5,357 nt of DNA from Planctomycetaceae bacterium (GCA_020426125.1 JAGQQQ010000062.1:1-5357); one strand, 5' to 3'. Shown: positions 1 through 5,357, counted from the stretch's first letter. Notes: generated by a model not told the origin, from the letters alone. Numbers and translations: made by a program.

Positions 1-287
1 CACATCATTTGTTGTTGAACCTCTTTAATCAGATCAGCACGGGTCACCGCTTTCTTCAGTTCTCCCGGCGTTCCCGATGCGGAGGCGATCAGACCTTCGA
101 TTTGAAATTCGTTGGTATAGACCATCAGCCGAATCATGGACTGCTGGTCATCCGGGTCACCGCCAATGTCAGTGAGCACCAGCAATCGAGGACGGCCATC
201 ATCCGCGATTGCCCCAGTGTTCAACGCCAAACCCAACAAGCAAACCCACGCACTCAACAATGGGCGTAAGACTCTGGACCGATTCAT
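1..287 (-). CDS. Exported DUF1593/Sde182-like nucleoside-hydrolase-fold protein, N-terminal part only
   Basis: Reading leftward from the ATG at 287-285, 95 codons stay open to the window edge, so the C-terminal part is missing. Residues 1-28 form a signal peptide (MNRSR, a hydrophobic stretch to about residue 27, then AIA before DD), so the product is probably exported. The mature protein opens with RLLVLTDIGGDPDDQQS (residues 34-50), followed by a helix (MIRLMVYTNEF) and EGLIAS. This is the start I recognise for the DUF1593 family (cellulose-binding Sde182-type, nucleoside-hydrolase-like fold). Asp40, Asp46 and Asp47 match the metal- and ribose-binding aspartates of nucleoside hydrolases by motif comparison. 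The family is often found in carbohydrate-degrading bacteria, but its substrate is uncertain, so none is assigned. The start is supported by AAGGA at 298-294, six bases upstream. The ATG overlaps the stop of the preceding redoxin gene as ATGA (287-284), implying coupled translation as the third gene of the operon. Confidence 0.85.
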   Translation of the reverse strand, partial: MNRSRVLRPLLSAWVCLLGLALNTGAIADDGRPRLLVLTDIGGDPDDQQSMIRLMVYTNEFQIEGLIASASGTPGELKKAVTRADLIKEVQQQMM

Positions 288-988
288 TGTGGATCCTTAG
301 TCACTCGGGCCTCGAACGCAGTGGACACGCTCTCGTTCGTATCCGGCCATTGGCCTGAGCACAGCGAATCTAAGGCCGCCTGCTCATTCTCCACCGGTTG
401 CGGGAGGCCATCCGTTCCCAGGGGGATGGTGCCGTCTCGCTCGACGAGGAATAGGCCCGTTTGGGTTTTTTCGGTCTTCTCATCAAATCGTCCCCACTGG
501 CGATGGACTGGCAGATTCACGGGGCGGTTGGGATCGATGTCCGTCAGCAGGGGAAAAGGAAACGGCTTTCCATAGTTCTTCTCCGCTTCTCCATTCGCAA
601 ACGGAGTCGCCGAACTCACCGCGACCACCTCAACGCCCAAGCCTTCGATCTGCTCGAAGCACTCCAGCACACGGGAAAGGCGGGGGTCCTTCAACGGGCC
701 GAGTTCAGCATCGAAGAAGATGAGCAGAACCCGCTGACGTCCGAGAAACCGTTCGAATTTCACGAGATGTCGATTGTGGTCGGCGACTTCAAAACGCGGA
801 GCGAGTGCTCGCGGTGTGCTGCGAACCGTTTGGGGCTGCTGTTGCCAACCTCGCAACTGTTGAATGCGCCACAACGTCACAATGAAGATCGCCACCGCCG
901 CCAGTGCCAAAAGAATCAGTCCGATTCTGGCCTTCGAGGGTCGCTTCTTCTCGGGAGTCGTGGGGAGTTCAACCATGCCACTCTTCAT
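284..988 (-). CDS. Membrane-anchored peroxiredoxin-like (AhpC/TSA, thioredoxin-fold) protein lacking the peroxidatic cysteine
   Basis: This is a 234-residue protein. A basic cytoplasmic N-terminus (EKKRPSKAR, 13-21) is followed by one membrane helix at about 22-40 (IGLILLALAAVAIFIVTLW), which should place the rest outside the cytoplasm. Residues 63-210 read as a redoxin domain: APRFEVAD at the start, strand VLLIFF (87-92), VEVVAVSSATPF (119-130), FPFPLLTD (143-150), then GLFLVERDGTI (178-188), which matches the late strand and turn of AhpC/TSA proteins. In active members the loop after the first core strand carries T-x-x-C. Here that loop is DAELGPLKD (93-101), with no Thr or Cys; Lys100 falls about where the peroxidatic Cys would be. 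The only cysteines are 110 and 210, and there is no CxxC. It may therefore be a non-catalytic redoxin relative, a binding or partner protein. The start ATG overlaps the methyltransferase stop (ATGA, 988-985). A second ATG four codons later (976-974) is also possible, as neither has a strong Shine-Dalgarno sequence. Confidence 0.85.
   Translation of the reverse strand: MKSGMVELPTTPEKKRPSKARIGLILLALAAVAIFIVTLWRIQQLRGWQQQPQTVRSTPRALAPRFEVADHNRHLVKFERFLGRQRVLLIFFDAELGPLKDPRLSRVLECFEQIEGLGVEVVAVSSATPFANGEAEKNYGKPFPFPLLTDIDPNRPVNLPVHRQWGRFDEKTEKTQTGLFLVERDGTIPLGTDGLPQPVENEQAALDSLCSGQWPDTNESVSTAFEARVTKDPQ
294..298 (-). promoter_or_regulatory. Ribosome binding site of the Sde182-like gene
   Basis: On the minus strand AAGGA lies six bases before the ATG at 287-285. 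It sits inside the last codons of the upstream redoxin gene. It is the clearest Shine-Dalgarno sequence in the minus-strand operon and fixes the start of the third gene, allowing both re-initiation after the upstream stop and independent loading. Confidence 0.7.
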
Positions 989-1677
989 GAAACCGGTTTC
1001 CGGGCTTGGACGACACCCCAGAGCAGGTACCGCCAGACGCAGTCGATCGATTCAAACCCCGCGTCAGACAACCACGCGAAGTGGTCGCGGAGGGGGTCAT
1101 GGTGGTCATGCTCCCGCTGGTGCTCCATCCACATGGCGAATTCCTGCTCCGTCGCCCCGGCTGCGAGGGATATCGCCTTCCAGTTCTCGATGTGACGAGT
1201 ATAGAGGTCATCCGTTTCGCCACGAAACTGATCAGCGAACGTAAGAATCCCTCCCGGTCGGAGCCAACTCCAACAGTGCTGCAACAGAACCTGTTTCTCA
1301 TCGGACGTGAGATGGTGAATCGCAATGCTAGAGGTGATCAGATCAAACGTCTCCGCTGGGAACTCCAGTTCGCGAAAGTCTGCCAGTTGAATCTCGATGT
1401 TTCCTTTCCCCAGCCGCTCTCGACAGACATCGAGGGACTCGCCAGAACAGTCGACACAAGTTAGATGAGCGTCCGGGAACTGCTCATGGATCACCACGGA
1501 GAGATTTCCCGTTCCAGAACCCAACTCGAGGATCCGTTCAAATCGCCGCTCAGGCAGGTATTCAAAAATTGCCCAGAACATCTCCCGGTAGCGAGGAAAG
1601 CAGCGCTCGATCGCCGCCGTGTAATCGGCGGTAAGACTGTCAAAGAAGTGAGAAACGGTTTGAGGCGAAGGAGGCAT
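985..1677 (-). CDS. Class I SAM-dependent methyltransferase
   Basis: This is a 230-residue cytoplasmic protein with the full Rossmann-type methyltransferase core. Motif I is ILELGSGTGNLS (49-60, SAM-binding glycine loop). The acidic residue ending strand 2 is Asp76 in CVDCS. Motif III region is QLADFREL (97-104), motif IV is FDLITSSIAIHHL (111-123), and the post-motif is WLRPGGIL (138-145). The C-terminal stretch HDPLRDHFAWLSDAGFESIDCVWRYLLWGV is typical of small-molecule or CmoA-like type 11/12 methyltransferases, but the acceptor cannot be read from the sequence. The start at 1677 is the first ATG after an in-frame TGA about 30 bases upstream. No Shine-Dalgarno sequence precedes it (the upstream bases are CGGATTCCCCCG), which is common in planctomycetes. 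It is the first gene of the leftward operon and its TGA overlaps the redoxin start codon. The family call is firm; the substrate is unknown. Confidence 0.93.
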   Translation of the reverse strand: MPPSPQTVSHFFDSLTADYTAAIERCFPRYREMFWAIFEYLPERRFERILELGSGTGNLSVVIHEQFPDAHLTCVDCSGESLDVCRERLGKGNIEIQLADFRELEFPAETFDLITSSIAIHHLTSDEKQVLLQHCWSWLRPGGILTFADQFRGETDDLYTRHIENWKAISLAAGATEQEFAMWMEHQREHDHHDPLRDHFAWLSDAGFESIDCVWRYLLWGVVQARKPVS

Positions 1678-1765
1678 CGGGGGAATCCGGTGGATGAGAG
1701 TCTGTCAGCATGGTAGAAGCCGCCATGCGGTTTGGCTAACGGAGAAGACCAAATGAATTCAGGGA

Positions 1766-1794
1766 GGTTCGCGAGCTTAATACGCTTGCGAATC
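1766..1794. repeat. Stem-loop upstream of the methyltransferase operon
   Basis: GGTTCGCGAGC (1766-1776) faces GCTTGCGAATC (1784-1794) across the seven-base loop TTAATAC. The two arms pair at 9 of 11 positions as Watson-Crick pairs and the other two as G-T wobbles. It lies about 90 bases upstream of the methyltransferase start. There is no T-run after it in either direction, so it is not a typical intrinsic terminator. It could be an operator, a 5'-leader structure or a copy of a dispersed palindromic repeat; the sequence alone does not decide. Confidence 0.6.
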
Positions 1795-1860
1795 CGAACA
1801 CGGGTGTATTTCTGGATCGAATTGAGACATGGAAGAACGGAGCCCCGCCGGGGGGATTAG

Positions 1861-1986
1861 AACGCGGATGACGCGGATTCGGCGGATGGCAACGGATCGG
1901 TCCGACTCAAAATTCAGCGTCTCGATCCTTTCGCTCCGTGCGTGCTCACCTGTGACACGATCCGCTTGATCTGCGTCATCCGCGTG
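1861..1986. repeat. Long inverted repeat with 9-base periodic GCGGAT arms
   Basis: The left arm (1861-1887) and the reverse complement of the right arm (1960-1986) agree at 22 of 27 positions and are separated by 72 bases. Each arm is internally periodic. GCGGAT begins at 1864, 1873 and 1882, exactly 9 bases apart. The right arm carries ATCCGC at 1960, ATCTGC at 1969 and ATCCGC at 1978, again 9 bases apart. No protein-coding reading is convincing across it. The layout fits a dispersed non-autonomous palindromic element (MITE- or REP-like). I recall GCGGATGACGCGGAT-type repeats from planctomycete intergenic DNA, but copy number cannot be seen in this window. Terminal target-site duplications are not evident. 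Confidence 0.7.
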
Positions 1987-2057
1987 CCATTTTCATCGGC
2001 CCGTCAGTCCATCGAAGCCCGAAAATCGCTACAGTCCGAATGAACGTTGCCAATTCT

Positions 2058-2079
2058 CACCATGCCTGCCGGAATGGTG
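2058..2079 (+). repeat. Small stem-loop upstream of the membrane-protein gene
   Basis: CACCATGCC (2058-2066) faces GGAATGGTG (2071-2079) across a TGCC tetraloop, with eight of nine base pairs formed. It ends 72 bases before the ATG at 2152 and could lie in the 5' leader if transcription starts upstream. No regulatory class is recognised and it may be a chance palindrome. Confidence 0.3.
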
Positions 2080-2151
2080 TCGACCGTGGTTCGGGACGAA
2101 TCTTAGGCTCCTCGCAGACCCTTTGTCTTTGCAGAGATCAGGTTTGCGATT

Positions 2152-3789
2152 ATGACTCTTCCCGCGACCGGCGACCCCCGGACTCAAGCAGCCCCGGAGT
2201 CACCCGTGGAAATTTCCGAACCGCAATACGTCACTGAAGACGGCTCGCCCAATGTCGCGCTGCTCCAAGATCGGATGCCGCCCCATTTGCAGGCGTCCCG
2301 ACCGGTGGTCGCGTTGGCCACGGTGTTGGGATTTCTGTTCATCTTCCTCAGCTTTCGCCCGCTCTGGCATACCGACCTCTGGGGGCACCTCTCTTACGGC
2401 CGGTGGATTTGGCAGAACGGCCATCTTCCCGTGACCGAACCGTTGATGCCCCTCTCCAAAGGGGTGCCGATGATTGACACCGCCTGGCTGAGCCAACTTC
2501 TCGGCTATGGCATGATTACCCAGTTCGGCCCCAGCGGCATCCAGTTTCTGTATGCGCTGGCTATTGGCATCGTGATGTCCCTGTTGACGTATGCCGTTTA
2601 TCGCCGGACGGGCAACCCTTGGGCGGCATTGCTCACGCTGGCTGTGTTCCACTGGGTGGAGTATCACCAACTGCTCATTGTTCGCCCCCAACTCGCGGGG
2701 ATGGTCTGCTTCGCGGCCATCTTCACCATGGCGACCTCCGCACGCTGGCGGGGGTGGTACACTTGGACGATTCCCGTGTTATTCGCAATCTGGGCGAATA
2801 TGCATGGCTCCTTCCTTGTTGGCCTCGTGTTGCTGGGGGGAGTGCTGACAGGACGGGCCATCGACGTTTATCGACGCACCCGGGACCGGCGGTTTGTCTT
2901 TGCCGATCGTACTTGCCGGCAACTGCTGATCGCCTTGGAACTCTCAGCGGCTGCGGTGCTACTGAATCCGTATGGCCTGGCCATCTACCCCGAAGTGTTT
3001 GCGGTCGCAGGGAGTAAAAATCTGGAAGCCTTGGTGGAATGGGATCCTCTGACGCTGCGTATGAAGCAAGGTCAAGCGGCGGCAGTCATCGCACTGGCTT
3101 TAATCGTGATGTATCGATTCACGCCGCGACGAGTCACGATGCGGGAAGTGCTTCTTCTCTGCGGATATGGGGCACTCGCCTTGTGGACGTCCCGAATGAT
3201 TGTCTGGTGGGGTCCCGTTGCGGCCTATTACCTCGGACTGCACACGGCGGCCGTCTGGAAGTCGTGGAGCAATCGGCCCGCGAAGGAACCGGTCCGTGGG
3301 GGAATGTGGACCGTCGTCCTGCTGGGGCTCTGTTGGATCTTCTTCGCGTATACGCCGTTTGGATCGGTGGCGATTCATGGCCGTCCCACCGATGAAGAAT
3401 CGCAATTCACCGAGTTGCGTCGAAAGACGTCGTCACAAACGCCGGTGGCGATCGCCGAATACCTTCGTAAGAATCCTCCGCAAGGGCAGGTCTTTAATGC
3501 CTATGAATGGGGGGACTATCTGACCTGGGCGGGGCCGGAGGGAATGCAGGTTTTCCTGAATTCGCATGCCCATCTCGTTCCCGAGGAAGTCTGGCAGGAC
3601 TATTTAGAAACGGTTCATGGTTCCTCCGATTGGAGCGGCAATCTCAATCGTTATGGTGTCAACGCCATCATCCTGGACCGCATGTATCGCGGCGATTTCA
3701 TCCGCAAACTCGAAGACACGTCGAGCGTCTGGGAGAAGAAATACGCGGACAACGTCGGAGCGGTATTTTATCGGAAGAATCCGATTTAA
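2152..3789 (+). CDS. Polytopic membrane protein, GT-C glycosyltransferase-like
   Basis: This is a 545-residue integral membrane protein. After a hydrophilic N-terminus (1-50) come about ten hydrophobic helices: roughly 51-69, 111-125, 130-150, 156-172, 180-196, 203-216, 219-235, 258-275, 308-321 and 332-365 (two), with one more at 384-404. The first extracytoplasmic loop has HTDLWGHLSYGRWIWQNG (73-90) then LPVTEPLMP and DTAWLSQLLGY. This D-x-W-x-H plus W-L-S pattern resembles the first loop of GT-C enzymes (PMT/ArnT/STT3-like), where an acidic residue is catalytic; Asp75 is the candidate. A soluble C-terminal domain (about 405-545) contains VFNAYEWGDYLTW (447-459), NSHAHLVPEEVWQDY (470-484) and GVNAIILDR (502-510). 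The likely role is transfer of sugar from a lipid carrier, by fold similarity only. The start has only a weak AGG nine bases upstream; Met42 (2275) is an alternative that would drop a low-complexity N-terminus. It is followed five bases later by a REP-like element. Confidence 0.78.
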   Translation: MTLPATGDPRTQAAPESPVEISEPQYVTEDGSPNVALLQDRMPPHLQASRPVVALATVLGFLFIFLSFRPLWHTDLWGHLSYGRWIWQNGHLPVTEPLMPLSKGVPMIDTAWLSQLLGYGMITQFGPSGIQFLYALAIGIVMSLLTYAVYRRTGNPWAALLTLAVFHWVEYHQLLIVRPQLAGMVCFAAIFTMATSARWRGWYTWTIPVLFAIWANMHGSFLVGLVLLGGVLTGRAIDVYRRTRDRRFVFADRTCRQLLIALELSAAAVLLNPYGLAIYPEVFAVAGSKNLEALVEWDPLTLRMKQGQAAAVIALALIVMYRFTPRRVTMREVLLLCGYGALALWTSRMIVWWGPVAAYYLGLHTAAVWKSWSNRPAKEPVRGGMWTVVLLGLCWIFFAYTPFGSVAIHGRPTDEESQFTELRRKTSSQTPVAIAEYLRKNPPQGQVFNAYEWGDYLTWAGPEGMQVFLNSHAHLVPEEVWQDYLETVHGSSDWSGNLNRYGVNAIILDRMYRGDFIRKLEDTSSVWEKKYADNVGAVFYRKNPI

Positions 3790-3793
3790 TCCT

Positions 3794-3858
3794 GTAGGTC
3801 AGGCTGTGCCTGACAACAATGCCCATCCGCAGTCATTGTCAGGTACGACCTGACCTAC
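3794..3858. repeat. REP/BIME-like element: two facing hairpins with GTAG feet
   Basis: Left unit: GTAG (3794-3797), then a perfect 7-bp hairpin, GTCAGGC-TGT-GCCTGAC (3798-3814). Right unit, in opposite orientation: hairpin GTCAGGT-ACG-ACCTGAC (3838-3854), then CTAC (3855-3858), which is GTAG on the minus strand. The inner flanks also mirror each other (CAATG at 3817-3821 against CATTG at 3834-3838), so the whole forms one large inverted repeat containing two small ones. A GTAG-type foot plus palindrome is the hallmark of REP sequences handled by RAYT (TnpA-REP, Y1 HUH) transposases, and a facing pair is a BIME. It starts five bases after the stop of the membrane-protein gene and may also act in mRNA 3'-end stability or termination, although it has no T-run. 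No RAYT gene is present here. Confidence 0.75.
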
Positions 3859-3904
3859 GTCCTAGATTCCTTTGCTACCAACAGGGCACCCATCGGGGTC
3901 TGTC

Positions 3905-5176
3905 ATGAAAAAACAAAATAGCTCGTTGTCGTTCGGACTTGTGCAGGTGGTCGTGATCGCTGCCTTCGGGGCCTCGTGGGCATTTCAATCCGTTGAAGCT
4001 CGATCATTAATCGAAGAAGAGTTTCTGCATCAGGAACCATTTGTTCCGGTCTCCGTTCCTCGCAATGAACCGCTTCGGGTTCAGCCGCTCTATGACCGGC
4101 CTGACTGGATTACGGACGAAGACCTCGCGGCGGTTCTCCTGAAGATTCAGCCGCCGTTCAGTCGCAAGGAGATGAAACCGAACCACGTTGAACATGCTCT
4201 GAGAACATGGGGCATCGATGCGACGTTTCAAAATCCCGAGATCGTCTCCGGACAGGAGATGTTGGAGTTCTTGACGGACAGTGCCAAGTTTATGGAATCC
4301 TGGGGGGAAGAGGTTCGACCGTTTCTGGAAGACAAGCCGGGTGGAGTCGAAGTGAAATGGGGTCCGGAAACGGGGCGGTCGTACCACCACGACCACTGGC
4401 TCGCCTGTGTCACGGAAGCGGGAGCCACACTGGACACCCCGGTTTATGCTCCCTCCCGACGACATTCGACATTGAACGATGTGCTGCAAGAGGCGATGCG
4501 GGACTTCCGTTTGGATGAACGAGAAATCGAATGGACCGCGATGGGCTTCGGACTTTGGATTTCCCCTCACAAAACGTGGATTGGCTCAGGCGGACGGAAG
4601 TATTCTTTTGATCTGATCGTCGATCGACTGATGCGAGGACATAAAGTCCTCGGGGTCTGCGTGGGGACGCATCGCGTCTATTCGCTGATGTTGCTGATCC
4701 GCCTCGATGACGAGTTCGATATCCTGTCCGACTCCGCTCGGGAACAAGCGTATGCTTATCTCGAAAGCATTCGCGATCTGATTACCGCTTCACAGTTTGA
4801 AGATGGCCACTGGTCGGAAGGCTGGCATCGCGGCGCCGAAGAGGTCACGGATCCGACCGATGGCGAGTTTTATCGATCCATCATCGCGACCGGGCATCAC
4901 CTCGAATGGCTCTCTATCGCCCCCCCCGAATTGCATCCTCCGGAAGAGAAGATCAAGAAGGCGGTCGACTGGATTATCGATGTCACCAAACAGCAGACTC
5001 GCAGTGACGTGAAGACGCGGTTTACGTTCCTGACGCACGTCGGCTCCGCGCTTTGCAACTGGCGACAAGTCCGTCCCGCCGACTTCTGGCGAGACTGGCA
5101 GAAGCAACACCCCTGGGATCCCAGTCAGGATGAACCGGAAGAGTCCGAAGAGGAAGCCGCCTTAGAGTCGCACTAA
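3905..5176 (+). CDS. Exported protein of unknown function, possible alpha/alpha-toroid fold
   Basis: This is a 423-residue protein from the ATG at 3905. That start gives a clean signal peptide (MKK, hydrophobic 10-28, cleavage likely after VEA at residue 32). A TTG at 3874-side position 3872 would add 11 residues ahead of it and bury the signal, so it is disfavoured. A weak GGGG lies six bases upstream of the ATG. The mature part has no family I can name. Visible features are SYHHDHWLAC (159-168), GVCVGTHRVYSLMLLIRLDD (250-269), SQFEDGHWSEGW (296-307), ATGHHLEWLSIAPPELHPP (328-346) and THVGSALCNW (377-386), with an acidic tail (409-419). The Q-x-x-DG-x-W and GH-x-x-EW segments between regular helices recall alpha/alpha-toroid proteins (terpene-cyclase or epimerase-like), which is inference only. 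The His-rich motifs could bind metal or be catalytic. It follows the membrane-protein gene with a 115-base gap holding the BIME-like element, so co-transcription is possible but not shown. Confidence 0.88.
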   Translation: MKKQNSSLSFGLVQVVVIAAFGASWAFQSVEARSLIEEEFLHQEPFVPVSVPRNEPLRVQPLYDRPDWITDEDLAAVLLKIQPPFSRKEMKPNHVEHALRTWGIDATFQNPEIVSGQEMLEFLTDSAKFMESWGEEVRPFLEDKPGGVEVKWGPETGRSYHHDHWLACVTEAGATLDTPVYAPSRRHSTLNDVLQEAMRDFRLDEREIEWTAMGFGLWISPHKTWIGSGGRKYSFDLIVDRLMRGHKVLGVCVGTHRVYSLMLLIRLDDEFDILSDSAREQAYAYLESIRDLITASQFEDGHWSEGWHRGAEEVTDPTDGEFYRSIIATGHHLEWLSIAPPELHPPEEKIKKAVDWIIDVTKQQTRSDVKTRFTFLTHVGSALCNWRQVRPADFWRDWQKQHPWDPSQDEPEESEEEAALESH

Positions 5177-5332
5177 GGGGTGACCGATCAATAAGTGTCT
5201 CGAATTCGTAATGAGTGGGCAGTGGGTAGCTGATAGTGGGTAGGAACAACAGGAAAGAGCGAATTATTCGTGCAACGGCACAAAGCCTAACCCCTAACAA
5301 CTACCCACTATTGGCTTTACGGAGACCGTCCG
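5177..5332. repeat. Spacer with AGTGGG direct repeats and an 11-bp inverted repeat
   Basis: AGTGGGC (5214-5220) abuts AGTGGGTAG (5221-5229), and AGTGGGTAG recurs at 5235-5243. ATAGTGGGTAG (5233-5243) is matched perfectly by CTACCCACTAT (5301-5311), 57 bases apart, with CCTAACCCCTAAC (5286-5298) just before the second arm. No gene is supported here; short readings through it give low-complexity peptides. The arrangement looks like a degenerate intergenic repeat. A role as terminator for the upstream gene is possible but the long loop makes it weak. Confidence 0.6.
5321..5324 (+). promoter_or_regulatory. Ribosome binding site for the gene starting at 5333
   Basis: GGAG stands eight bases before the ATG at 5333-5335. 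It is the best-placed Shine-Dalgarno sequence on the plus strand of this window and is the main reason for calling a gene start at the right edge. Confidence 0.55.
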
Positions 5333-5357
5333 ATGTGGAGGATTCTGACATCTCCGA
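5333..5357 (+). CDS. Start of a gene running off the right edge, product unknown
   Basis: The ATG at 5333 opens a frame reading MWRILTSP to the window edge without a stop. A GGAG sits at proper spacing upstream, and the preceding 156 bases carry repeats rather than coding sequence, which fits a new gene beginning here. Eight codons are too few to suggest a function or to exclude a chance start. Confidence 0.5.

Larger units (their letters stand above)
1678..2151. other. Gene-free spacer between divergent transcription units
   Basis: About 474 bases separate the minus-strand operon from the plus-strand membrane-protein gene, so promoters for both directions should lie here. I could not identify a convincing -35/-10 pair for either. 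Short open stretches exist but none has a recognisable product or a ribosome binding site. The space contains a stem-loop at 1766-1794, a large inverted repeat at 1861-1986 and a small stem-loop at 2058-2079, listed separately. A short CCCCG-C-CGGGG palindrome at 1843-1853 lies just outside the left arm of the large inverted repeat. Confidence 0.7.

Noticed and set aside
9..269. An 86-codon plus-strand frame at the left edge
   Set aside because: The opposite strand encodes a signal peptide and the DUF1593 TDIGGDPDD motif, so the plus-strand frame is a shadow.
461..1195. A 244-codon open frame on the plus strand across the redoxin and methyltransferase genes
   Set aside because: It is antisense to two genes with clear domain motifs, spans their junction, shows no recognisable domain and has an Arg/Ser/His-rich composition typical of an opposite-strand shadow.
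2123..2153. TTGTCT and GATTAT as a promoter for the membrane-protein gene
   Set aside because: The spacing is acceptable but the -10 candidate overlaps the start codon and the hexamers match poorly.
2040..2237. A 65-codon plus-strand frame starting before the membrane-protein gene
   Set aside because: It overlaps the start of the 2152 gene in another frame, has no ribosome binding site and its product is low in hydrophobic core residues and matches nothing recognisable.
3794..3858. Calling the facing hairpins an intrinsic terminator
   Set aside because: Stable stems are present right after a stop codon, but there is no T-run following either hairpin; the GTAG feet and mirrored layout fit a REP/BIME element better. 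A secondary effect on transcript ends stays possible.
3872..3904. TTG at 3872 as the start of the exported-protein gene
   Set aside because: It would place 11 residues (MLPTGHPSGSV) before the natural MKK signal-peptide start, whereas the ATG at 3905 gives a standard signal sequence.
4007..4570. A 187-codon minus-strand frame inside the exported-protein gene
   Set aside because: It is fully antisense to a gene with a signal peptide and coherent motifs and shows no domain of its own.
5022..5300. A 92-codon minus-strand frame at the right end
   Set aside because: Its first part is translated from AGTGGGTAG-type repeats and the rest is antisense to the 3' end of the exported-protein gene.

Overview
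The window looks like chromosomal DNA from a bacterium of the phylum Planctomycetota. The case rests on protein character and intergenic texture, not on any marker gene: a large GT-C-like membrane protein, a secreted protein of a type I associate with planctomycetes, a secreted Sde182-like nucleoside-hydrolase-fold protein, moderately high GC, weak or absent Shine-Dalgarno sequences at several starts, and intergenic spaces full of inverted repeats. No rRNA, tRNA, CRISPR array, transposase or phage gene is visible. The genus cannot be named from this.

Left part (1-1677), minus strand: three genes read leftward and packed with no gap. A class I SAM-dependent methyltransferase (985-1677) comes first, then a membrane-anchored thioredoxin-fold protein of peroxiredoxin type that lacks the usual peroxidatic cysteine (284-988), then the N-terminal 95 residues of an exported DUF1593/Sde182-like protein that runs off the left edge (1-287). 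Both junctions are four-base ATGA overlaps, so the three are very probably one translationally coupled operon. The functions do not obviously belong to one known pathway.

Middle (1678-2151): about 470 bases with no convincing gene between divergent transcription units. They hold a 27-base inverted repeat 126 bases across, whose arms are built from GCGGAT units every 9 bases, plus two smaller hairpins.

Right part (2152-5357), plus strand: a 545-residue polytopic membrane protein resembling GT-C-type glycosyltransferases (2152-3789), a REP/BIME-like pair of facing hairpins each with a GTAG foot (3794-3858), an exported 423-residue protein of unknown function with features suggestive of an alpha/alpha-toroid fold (3905-5176), a 156-base spacer with AGTGGG-type direct repeats and an 11-base perfect inverted repeat, and finally the first eight codons of another gene with a good ribosome binding site (5333 onward).

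Nothing here is a clear defence, secretion or biosynthetic system. The most notable points are the REP/BIME-like element, the 9-base periodic inverted repeat, the cysteine-less redoxin inside a tightly coupled operon, and the unassigned exported protein.
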